Source: Vandiemenella viatica
Taxonomy: Eukaryota > Arthropoda > Insecta > Orthoptera > Morabidae
Assembly: GCA_031002005.1 (NCBI GenBank)
Contig: JARYHS010013630.1
Span: 25,325,112 to 25,389,111 of the forward strand
Direction of reading: 5' to 3'
DNA length: 64,000 bases
Positions 25,758-37,700 of the stretch are shown in pieces (the first letter of the stretch is position 1; every line of letters starts with the position of its first letter). The notes under the pieces are model-generated. The model ran no database searches and was not told where the DNA came from. It worked only from the letters and a program-made list of their open reading frames with translations. A program made the translations under genes and the position numbers.

Positions 25758-28700
25758 AATTTACCCCCACCATTTTCCTGACCAGCGGTCTTTCTGTGAG
25801 GCAGTCTCCAGCTGCGCCCACACCTCATAATGTTCTCCCGTCAACGAAGGGTTTATCCCAAAAATTACTTTGTTATACAATGAACAGGCAAATGCTTTAA
25901 GGCAATAAAACTAATGATGGAAAGGGAAATATGACCACAGATGAAGGTGGCTGGGATGACGAACACATAAAAACAAACACAAAAAGGGCAATATTTTGGC
26001 AAAAACCTTATTCGTGTGGAAGTAAGAAGTAAGACACTAGGCGGAATCAGATGTGTACACAGTGACACACAGTGGCCGCTGTCCGGTGAATCATCAGACT
26101 ATGATTCATAATTACTGGATTTGAGCCCTTGTATGCTGCAAGGATGATCAAGTTTTCATTAGTATTGGACAGTTTTTGGCTGGGCTAAGATTGCTAGTGT
26201 TTAGTAATGGATTCAGGAAATAGAGTGAAGAGTAATGGGTGGATTTGAAATTCTGAAACATTTGAAGTGTGTGGCTCCGGAGAAGAGGTGGTTGTACAAG
26301 CAAGTATGATGGATAGAATTTCTGGAGACTTGGCACCAGGTCGTCCTGATGATGTGATTCACTTCCATGGGAAGTAAAGTGGTGCTGCCAACGGAATGTG
26401 AATCAAAATGACAAGGACCCATGGATTACCAAGGTGTGGTCAAATTTTGGGATGAGAACATTTGAGAGTACAGAAAGCTGGCCTTCTCATAAAACAGAAC
26501 AGTTTGGGCTTTAGAGATTGTTTCATGCAGGGACAGGGTTTTAATGGCATATCAGTTTTTGGAGGATTAGAAAGTCTGCTTGCATTAATTGCCCATTTAT
26601 TTTGTCTGGAGGATCCAGTTATGAGATATTCCCTTATACTGCTTGAACAGAGTCTATGTCTGCTGTGAATGTTTCCTGTGCAAAAATGTGGCAGCTAAAA
26701 CATATATTGACACTTAAGACAAGTGCTGTTACTCATGGATAACTTTTTACACACTTCCATTACTAATGTCAAGTAAATTTGATTAATGATGATTTCAAGG
26801 TTGTTCATCTTCATTATATTGTGGTTATTCATAATAGAGGGTGTTCTTGAATGAAGTTTGTCTTTGAGGTTCATGTCAGTTTGGAAGTTCCTTTTGACCA
26901 TCACACAAGAATGTTTTACGAATGTATTTACCATCCCAGTATGACTGTAGGTCTCGGGATGTACACATCTGATTCTCTTTCCGTATCTCTCACCTATAAA
27001 CATGATTACGGTTTATACCAAAATATTGTAACGTGTGTTTGTTTGATGAAACCTCATGCTTACATCTGAAGTGAATGATCAGTTTACTTGCAATATTCTT
27101 TCTTATTTTCATTTCCTAAGAGCAGTTTTATTGTCACTAGTATTATAATATTATCAGCTAGTTTTCCCATAGGCCAAGATCTATGCCTTCATTTATTAAT
27201 TGTGGATTTACAGTTCATACCGTATTACATTGTTAAATCACTATAAAACTGACGGAGAGGATGTTCACTTTTTCATTATATGTTTGTTTCTTTTCTGTAT
27301 GATTAAAATGTGTTACTTTTTTTAAAACCAACCAGTACATTTTTAACGTTTCAGGGCATTGTTGTAGATGTTCCATTTGCATCATTTTTCTTGAGTCAGC
27401 TACTGGGACAGCAAAATCAGGTTCTTTACAGTTCAATGGATGAACTGCCTTCACTTGATCGTGAGCTTTATAGAAGTTTGACATTCATTAAGCACCACCA
27501 GGGTGATGTTCAGGAATTGGACTTGACTTTTTCAGTGGATGAGGATTGCCTGGGAAGACTTGTAACTCATGAATTAATTCCTGGAGGAAAAGCAGTTCCA
27601 GTCACCAATGAGAATAAGTACATATCTCTTAAAAATCTTTATTTGTTAGCTGAAATTCCAAACACTGCACTTATTTTTACCATTACTGTCAATAGTTCTT
27701 TTTTGCATTATTTTTTATATTGTCTACTTGGTTCATAGTTAACAATATTTGATGAAATCAAATATTGTTTCTGTAATTTAGACATAGCTATACTAACTCC
27801 ATTTGATATCATAGCATTACATGGGATCATTTTACTTTTATGATAAGGTGGGGAATGAATTGCTTGTTGAATACTTGAAATTTAAATTACCTAGGCGTAA
27901 CATTGATAACAAACTCAACATATTGGTCAGGTAGTAGCAAAAGATTTCAAAATCCTTCAGTTGTTGGAGAGAATGGTGGGGCGATGTACAAGAGTTAGGG
28001 AATTGGATTGCAAAAATTGTTCTCGGGTGACTAGCCGAGTTAAATCAGTGTTATATTGTGTTACTGTAAGTGTAATTATAACACTGATTTAACTCGGCTA
28101 GTCACCCAAGAACAATTTTTATATTCTCAGTGCCGAGAAAAACTGCGTTCTTATGGATTACAAAATGTTGGTCAGATTGTTGCTTGAATATATAATGTAG
28201 TATTGGACCCACATTATGGGTATCAAATCCAGGAGGGGGGTGCAAAGAAGGGTTGCTAAATTTGTATCTGGAAATTACTGCAGAACACAATCAGTAGTTG
28301 ATATAAAGGAGCTCAAGTGGGTTTCATTGGAAGACATTGAAGAGAGTCGTGGGAGTGTGCAAGGTGTACAGTGTAACAGTCCTCAGAACTAGACTTCAAA
28401 TGGAATTGTATTGTATGAATTATTTGTAGCAAGCTATGGGTTGAGTGAATATGATTTTGTATGTTTGTCTTGCAATTTACTATAAATCGGTGTAAATGGA
28501 CTTCGTTTTATGAAAAGAAATTATGTAAATACTAATTAATATGTTTAAGGACAGAACTTTGCAAGAGAATTGCTTAAATATTTGTAATTCCAAGGATTAA
28601 GGTGAGCTACTATGTTTAAAGGACGATTTACTACAGTTTAAAATGATTTATGTGAATAACTTTGTATTTAAATATCTTTAACTTTCATTTCTGAACATTT

Positions 28701-31700
28701 CATAACTGTAAATGATTATGTATTGATTTTGATTGTTTTTAATATCAAAATCTTGAACATGGCAGCATCAACAGCAACGGTATTTCTTCAATTGTATAAT
28801 GAAAACACAGCCAAACCTGTTGCAAATATTCAATGAATTTATTGACCGGTTTCGACCTGCCTTAAGGGGGTCTTCTTCAGAAACTAGTTAAAATATATTA
28901 CATAAATCTAAAACTCTTTTCAATAAAATAGTACACTTTCGTACTAAAGTCACACATTAAAATTTATTATCTGGCTAACCATCCGGCAGCCAGCGTGTCT
29001 CACAGAGCCAGCGTCTAATCTGGGCAGCAGCTTACTGAGACACGCTGGCTGCCGGATGGTTAGCCAGATAATAAATTTTAATGTGTGACTTTAGTACGAA
29101 AGTGTACTATTTTATTGAAAAGTGTTTTAGATTTATGTAATATATTTTAAGGCGGGTCGAAACCGGTCAATAAATTCATTGAATATTTGCAACAGGTTTG
29201 GCTGTGTTTTCATTATACAATTGTTTTTAATATGTTTGTAATTGGTTAAGTATTGTTAAAGTTATATCTGTCGGAAGCCTTTGTAATATTCTAGCATTTC
29301 CTATGAAACTTATATAAAGCGAGCAGCAGAGACTCAGTTTACAGTTTACGGACACAGTTTTTGTGTGAACAGTTGTACGTGTATGGCAGTATTGTCTTTG
29401 AAAGGAGTATTGAATGTTATCGCTGGAGCTTTTGTTTACATGTGAATAGTATCTTTGAAGTCCGATGCTTATGAGAAATAAAAACAGTTAAAATTTGAAA
29501 GTATGTCTGGAACTAATTACTTCATATATAATTAACCATGAGAGACCTAAGATCAGGGTTAGCCTAAATGATTCCTCAGGTTTCAAAATACTGTGTATTG
29601 AAAAGTATGTGACCTACAAAATGAGTGATACATGAAAAGAGCTACTAAATGGACCTAATGGGATAGATGATGAAAAAACAAGTCAGAGGATAATAGATGA
29701 AGACACCCCAATAACTTGGTCAGAATTCGAGCGAGCTCTCCATAAGATGAAAAGTGGCAAGTCAGCAGGAGCCGACAAAGTTACAGCCGACATGATTAAA
29801 GCTGCTGGTCCACCAGGGATACAATGACTGTATAGAGTCCTCAGAGCAATATGGAATGATAACCAAATACCAGAAGACTAGACAAAAGGAGTGATAATTC
29901 CTATCTTCAAGAAAGGGAACAGAAGGAAAAGTGAAAACTGTAGAGGTATTACCCTCCTATCCAACGGCCTCAAAATTGTGGAAAAGGTGGTTGAAGCTAG
30001 AGTACGAACAATATTAGAGCCTATCTTAGAAGAGAAACAACATGAGTTTAGGGCTGGAAGAAGCACAACAGATTTAATATTTTCCTTGAGAATGATAGTA
30101 GAAAAATATTGGGAAAGAGGGAAAAACCTAATTATTGTGTTTATGGACCTAGAAAAGACATACGATAATGTTCCTAGATCAACCATCTGGAAAAGTCTAA
30201 GAAAACTTAAAATACCAGAGTACCTCATTAGAAAGATCCAAATACTGTACAATAACTGCACGAGCTGTGTCAATGTTGGGGATAGTTACTCTGAATGGTT
30301 TGGTACAACCAAAGAAGTACAACAAGGAAGTGCCCTTTCACCTCTTCTGTTCATAGCGGTGATGGATAACATCTTAAAAGAACTAAAGAGAGTATTCAAT
30401 AGAAATCTACAGGCATTGGTGTTTGCAGATGATGTGGCAGTATAACTGTAGAAGTGAGTTAGAAATAATGAATAGAGTAACCAAAGGAGCCAACTTCTAC
30501 AGTACCGTGCGGGGATTACTATGGGACATGAAGGTTTCCAGAAGAACAAAAATTGTCTTGTACAAATCATATCTCATTCCTATTCTCACATATGCTTTGG
30601 AAACATGCACACTAACATCAAGGGACCTTAGCAAGATCCAAGCATGTGAAATAAAGTTTCTTAGAATGGCCCTCCAGAAAACTAGACTTGACCACATAAA
30701 GAATGATGAGATTAGATCAAACCTAGATCTAAGGGAATCCATGGAAGAGAGACTTAGGTCATCAAGACTTCAGTGGTTTTGGCATGTCAAGAGAATGACT
30801 AGTACAAGAATACCAAAAACTTATTTGGAAAAAAGGATAGTGGGCTAAAGACCAGCGGGAAGACCAAGAAGAAGAAGGACAAACCAACTGAAGGAGGACG
30901 TAGAGAGAAGAGGCTGTAATTGGGAATACATCATGGACAGAAAAACTTTTCTGGATAGGAGACAGTGGAAAATGATAGTCTATAACAACCAAGGCTAGTA
31001 AACCACACCCGGGAAACTGGAGATGGTCACCAACGATAATGATGATGACATGAAAAGATACATAAACTCACCAAGTTTCTTGTACATACCATAAATGTTC
31101 AATATGTTTGCCATTAGTCTCCTGGCACACATCAAAACAGTAATCCAGTTCTGTCCCTACATCCAATAGCACATTTATATCAATATCCGTTACACCTTGT
31201 CTTTCACATAACCCCGCAAGAAGAAATCACATCGGGTCAGATCTAGCAACATGGGGGACCATGACAACAGAGGAACGTCATTCCGACCAGTGCACCCTAT
31301 CGAGCAATGTGGCAGTTCTCTGTTGAGAAAGTCACGGACTTTTGTACTCCATTGAAGTGGAGCACCATCCTGTTGTAGGATGAAAGTGGAGGATTCAGTT
31401 GTGGAAACAATCACACTTGCAACATATCCAGGTACATGGATCTTGTCGCCATCTTCTTGATGAAGAAAAATGTTCCATACAAATCTCTCTTTGCTGTGGC
31501 ACAGAAGACATTCACTTTTGGTGAATCCCTTTCCAGCTCCACATAGGTATGTGGAAATTCAGCACCCCACACTTTCACGTTGTGATGATTCACCTTTCCA
31601 GACAGATGAAGAGTCGCCTCGTCGCTGAATACAAAGTTCCCTGCCAAGTCCTCATCATTTTCCATAGCTTCCAGCTTGGGTACAAAAATGAAAATGGCTG

Positions 31701-34700
31701 TAATAATCATCTGGAGTCAGGTGTCGTACCAATTGCATGCAGTAAAGTTTGAAATGCAAATGCTGAAATACACCATCAAGGGCGTAGCCAGGTACGGGCA
31801 GGGGGGGGCAGCTGCCCCCCCCTAGCTGGACGCGGGTTTGCGCTCGATCAGAGTTCTGCCGAACCAAAGAGTAAACAATGTTAAGTAACTTTCAAAAATT
31901 AATTCGGTTCGTTCGATTTAAACCTGCTTTCTACTGCTATTTGCGGGAAAACAGACGTTAGCGAGGGCGGGGCAGCACAATGGGCCACGTACGGCGCTGC
32001 TGACGACTCTTAGATCGGTTACACACTGGGCGGTTTCGGCCGCGGCGGAAAGTTTTCCGTCGCCGTCGTTCCAGCAGTGGCGCGAGGGATCAAATGGGAG
32101 CTTACACACTGGGCTTACACCCACGGCAGAGCTGCCGTCGACGGCAGGTATGCAGCCGTGCGCTGCCACTACATTCGACGGTAATTTGACCGCCCCAATC
32201 CAAATAGACGCTTGCACACACGGCGATTTTTTAACCGCTTGTGCGCTTTCAGTCTTTTTAAGTTAACATTTTTTGAATTTAAAAATCGTAATGTAAGTAA
32301 AGTGATGATGGATACTGATCTTCTCATTTCGTTAGCAGTTTTAAGAGACAAAACTATAGATTCTTTTAAAGATCGGAATGCTACCAGGAACGCTTGGAAA
32401 GAAGTGTGCCTTGAAATTAGGAATGATTTTGACGAAATGAAAAATGGGGAAAAATGCCTTTTGATCACGTATTTACATAAATTTTTAGAGCTTCAACTAG
32501 AAGTTGAAAAATGTTGAATCACATTTTATAGAAAGATTTTGATGTTTAATACTATCTATATAACTGTGTCCTTATATCTTAGACATTTCCCAAGGAAAAC
32601 TTTCAACATTCGAGATTCTGTGGATCGACATTTTTTCCTCTTTTCTTATTTTTCTTCTTCTTCTTCTTCTTTTCTTCTAACACAGCAGTGACGAATACAG
32701 TGAGACAAGGTATTCAGTAACATCGGCATCATCTTCGCCATTTACTTTCGATTTTTCTTTGTAAAGTAATAGTTATTAAAACACTTAACAGATTACAATC
32801 TAATCACAAAAGTTTAACTAGTCGATTGTGCTTGTAAGTATAAAAGCAATATAAACTCAACACTGATAGTTGATTACACAGTGAATAAATGTAAGTTTTA
32901 GCCATTAGGCTATATGGCATAATGTATTTTTCAAACTTTTCTTGTACATCTATTCATATTCACCTCAAGAAGTTTTCACCCTAATTAACATAAAATAAAT
33001 ATTGTGGATTGGAGTAATATGAAATTAAATGTTTATTTATAGTAGGCCCATGAGAAATCTGCTTACTTCAAGGTGATTGCCAGCATTTCCACATGTTAAA
33101 TACAATTCATCAACTGGGTATTCCTCCTTTGAATGCCGTACTTAAGTTTCGCAAGCAACTGTCGAAATAAACATCCCAAAATAATTGAAAAACTTGGTGT
33201 CGTCGTTCCTAAAATATTCTGTTTTCCTTTGGCTTTTTCTTTTCCTATTCTATGGCTATGGAACCTTCAAAATAACAATTTTAAAACTTAACTACGAAGT
33301 AATAAACACCAAATTAATTAAATTAACTTCTAATTTCACAAAATGAAACTCAGGTCATCAAAAGAAAGGTACTGACGTCCGAAAACGTCATCTTTTACCA
33401 GCTCTTCATAGCAGCGAAAATTTTACCGCTGTAATAGCAGCAACAGTTCTACCACCGAATATGTAAACACCTCAAATTCTGTAGGCGGCGACGGTTAAGT
33501 TTCCACTGCGGTGAAAATCGCACAGTGTGAACCGGCCTTAAGGGATTGTGCATAAACTACGTGGCTCGGTCTAGAGGGGGAGGGGTTGGCTGGAAAGCTA
33601 CGCTGGGCTTCTTAAAGGGGGGGGGATTTCCGAGCCAGGCCACGTAGCTTTTCTTTCATATTAAGATACAGAAGCATGTGAATAATTAATTCTGTCATTT
33701 TATTATCCCCGCTTGTAATTTATGATAGCCTGACAAGAGAAAACAGTACAAAAATGACATCAGGGAATCATTATGAGAAAAAGCTACGTGGGGGGGGGGG
33801 GAGACAAAAGCCACGTTGGGCTACGTGGGGAGGACGGGGATTCACAGGAGGCCAAAATGGAGCTACGTGGTGTATGGACGGTCCCTAAGCTGCGTATCGA
33901 TTATGAGCGGCTGCTGCGCGAGCCATGTTCGAGCGTGCCAAACCGGTTATTTGCCGCGCTAAACATTTCTGTTGACGAGCGCGGCTTGCGCTGCAAACTA
34001 TCCAGGCACTGTCTTTTTGTGAAGCCACCGTGGACATTTCACGTGCGCGAATAGCCGCAACTTTCACTGTGATCCGATACAGTGTATTCTAGAAACCTAA
34101 ACGAAAAATGATTTGGTGGACATGGAAATTGTATTTTAATTGAATACAGTATGGCGAGAAACTCATGGAAGACATTAGATATGAAGCCATCGAGGATACA
34201 ATAAACAAATTTTACGAGATTAACAATCGTAGAGTTTCTAAAATAATTAATTGAGCCAGTGCACTCAATTTCGGGAGGCATTTCAGTTACTGATAAACGC
34301 TGTGACTTCAAGATTTCTAGTAATTGGAGACTCGTGTACTAGCCTGCATTACCTTTTTCGAGTTTCAAAACAATCATTGATTTGACCAGTTTCAGATGTT
34401 TCTGACGCACTATGCGAAGCTCTGAAAGAATGGTCAAAGATAAGGTAATAGCACACGTTTAATATATATATTTTTTTATTGCTATTCAATTTTCTGTTGC
34501 CATTCTTAACGAGAACTTACTCCTTACTTAGGTAAAAGGTATTATGTTGATTCTGTCATTTGGCGATTCTATAGATTCGTTGATTGGAGTTTCAAGTGAC
34601 GGTTGTGGTAGTGATGGAGGTGATACCATCTGAGTCTGATTAGGCTGCACAATTGCTATTACACAAAAAATTTTGGCACCGTAAAATTGTATTAAAAGGC

Positions 34701-37700
34701 AGCCGTTTTTGTTTTCCATGGCAACAAACTGTCTCTGTGCCGCGCGAGCCAACTCGAACAAAGACATCCCGTCTTAACTGTGATTACATACCGATAGATT
34801 GCAGGCTGACCCGACCCGCACACAGCACATCCGATCGTTTATACTGTGATATAACCAGAGAGCGCGCTAATAATCTGTTCTTAAAAGTAATTAATTTGTA
34901 TTTTCCATAAGACTAACGATGGCTTTTAATATAGTATTACATACAGTACATACAAAAAGTATGACTTTTATTTAATAACTATAATTAACTGCATTCGTTT
35001 GTATTTTATTTATTTTTATTACTATCAAGCGAATGTGAAAAAGTCGATAGTGTAAGAGCTAATTTGTGACAAAATATTTATTACTCTTAACTTTACAGTA
35101 TATTTGTCGTCGGATATGAGTTGGGTCGGTCCAACGGTCAAGTTGTTTCTCATTCTGTGGGCGTACCTACACTGCTACATACTGTGTTACAGCCCAGCTC
35201 CTGGGTACCTTCCTGGAAATAAATTTTCTGTAGATGCTAAAACCACTAATTTGAAATTAAAATTTAATCATTGTTACTTGCAGACTTACTTGCCTCTGCT
35301 AGTATAGTCTAATTAATTAGTTACTCAAACTTTCTGTCACTTTAAAAAATATCCATGAATATTGCAAAAACATGTTTCATCACATTATCATCAATCAGCA
35401 GCTAAAGATGTTAAGAACTTCTTGGAGAAAATACCGGTCGCTGTAATGATGAATACTGCTTACCAGAAGGAAGTAGAAGACAATCGATAAATCGTGTCAT
35501 CTATAATATCTTCGATTATTTTCTGTGTTACACCGTACAAATAACTTGCCTTGAAGATGCAAAGAGCAACATCAGGGTGTTCTTGAATACCTGCTGAAAC
35601 TAAGAATTGATTCAAGTGTTCTGGTTTTGAAACAGCATATTGAAAAATTTAAGAAGAATGTCATGTATATCTCCCCACAGATTCAAAACGAAATCATTGC
35701 CCTGTGCGGCTTGGTCGTTAAAAATGAAATTGTGTAGGCCGCAAAGAAGGCTTATACTTATATTGTGTTGGCAGATGAGTCGTGTGATATAGCTGGGAAG
35801 AACAGCTTTTCATAAAAATAATTTTACTGACGAAGATAAAATACAATCCCGCCAAAAATCTCTCAGATTCGTAGAACCGAATGGATTTAAATGACAAATT
35901 ATAGCATTAGAAATCGACAGGTTTTTCGAAAACGAAGGACATGGGCCTAATAGTTGTGTTAGCCAAGGATGTGAGGCGTGTTCTACATTGGCGGGTGTTA
36001 TTGATGGGGTTCAAAGTTTTTTAAACAGAAATATAAAAAAAGCCTTGTATTTACATTGTGAAAGCCACATACAACATGGTTGTAAATAATTTAAATCAAA
36101 TTACAGAAATATGGAACACAATTTGTACCACAGAGTACATCATAAACTTTTTACAGAGAAAGAACGTGCCATATATTTCAGCTTTATATGAGACTCACTG
36201 GTCTCAAAAATATACATGTTTTGCTATTTTTAACAAGAATTTTGAAGACATTGACAAAGGACTTTCGAATGTTTCTAGGGAAGAAAATGATGCGGCGATG
36301 AAAGGTGCTTACCAGTTATAGTGCGCTGCTACTAAGTCAGAATTCATTATATGCGTTGGATTGAATACTCAGGATTACTGGAACCAGTTGCCACTACGTA
36401 AAAATCAAAGACGATCGACATGGGAGTAATGTCTGTCATAAAAGATAATCGCAGCGACGCGGACACGGAGAGCTAAAATATTTTAAACACATCTACCAGT
36501 ACTGCAGCTGCCATTGAAACCGATTTGAAAGTCCGGCGCATTGTATCTGTCCAACAACGTCGTCCCAATCACCCTGCTCAATCTCTATACGATTTTTGAA
36601 AGGAATCTATTTTCATACCTTATTTAAATTCCTTGATAGCTTCTCTGGAGTAGTGTTTTAGGATTATACATTGCACTTTTACACGCTTTTGTTTTAAATT
36701 TAACTCCAGTTATTTAGTAAATAGTCAATTATAGTAAGTACCGTGAGTCAGGGTTATTGGACCCGCTTTTAGCGATATTTCTGATCAATCCTTATTTATA
36801 TTCATACATATAGAATGATTTCTTTACTTTATACTTATAATTTATAAAGAATACCTATAAATTAAGAATTTAACCTTTAATTTTGATTTATTTGATTTTT
36901 AAAATTCTTGAACTTTTTTTTTAATGGTTTCAAGTAGACCTTGGATTGGGTTACTTGGACCCATGTTTAGTTTCCAAATAATAAAGCATTGTAATCGTCT
37001 GTTGGGTTCATGTAGGACATAGGATCTGAAAAAATACAATTTAATCAATGAAGAAATATATTTTCCAGAACATTACAGTTACAAAAACGGAAAATTACAT
37101 ATTGGTTCTTTATCTAGACAATTTCTTTGATTGACTGGACAGAAAATATTCCCCTATTTAGCATTTTAGGAGGATCAATCTTTTTTTTAATGTCACACCA
37201 CTTATAATGTAGAACGTCTTTAACCTCTGGCCATTTCCAACCTTTTAGAGTGCGTTGCATGCACTCAACAACCGCACCTTCTTCATCAATATTTGTGATG
37301 ATGCCGGGAAATTCCTTTTTCTCCCACAACACTATGACGAAATTGCCTTCGACTAATGTTTCTTTTAGTCATTTTCAACTAAGTTTTCATCTTCCTTATC
37401 CTCGATGATGTTTTTACCTTGATTGAAGAGTTTATTCTTCGCTCTAACTTCACTAGCGTCACTAGTTGACGGCAAATCTACAAGCTCCAAAGGATCAAAT
37501 TCACTGTTCAAAAAATTTAATTCTCTTTCTCTCGACGATTGGAGGCTGAAATCATCTGCATCTTCAGTCGATGGTTCCCAACCTCTTTTCGTTTGCTTTT
37601 TCTTGCGGTTTGATGTGAGCTCCTTATTATAAGATTTCTCTATTTGCCCTTTCCTCTTATTGGATTGATTGGATGTTTTATCCTCAATTGAATCATTGAC

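Larger units (their letters stand above)
28372..29552 (+). mobile_element. Solo LTR inside the mariner-like element
   Basis: Starts TGTAACAGTCCTC right after the first three bases (CAG) of the mariner-like end. It has a TATA box ttatataaagc near 29310, initiator-like ctcagtttac, and a poly(A) signal gaaataaaaac near 29475; then the mariner-like end resumes with cagggttagcc at 29554. With the 475 bp insert at 28746-29220 removed it is about 700 bp. The flanks (acag/tcag) fit a 4 bp duplication with one change. The exact right end is uncertain, as no clear terminal CA is seen. No internal coding. Confidence 0.6.

Noticed and set aside
27618..27738. Continuation of the UBE3B frame past 27617
   Set aside because: The 142-codon frame runs into the intron, but conservation with UBE3B stops at NENK and resumes in exon F, so the donor at 27618 is used.
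29891..30445. 184-codon reverse transcriptase frame as a live gene
   Set aside because: Clear RT motifs, but stops precede it, the region after the FADD box is deleted, and the whole copy is 5'-truncated with a target duplication. It is a dead LINE.
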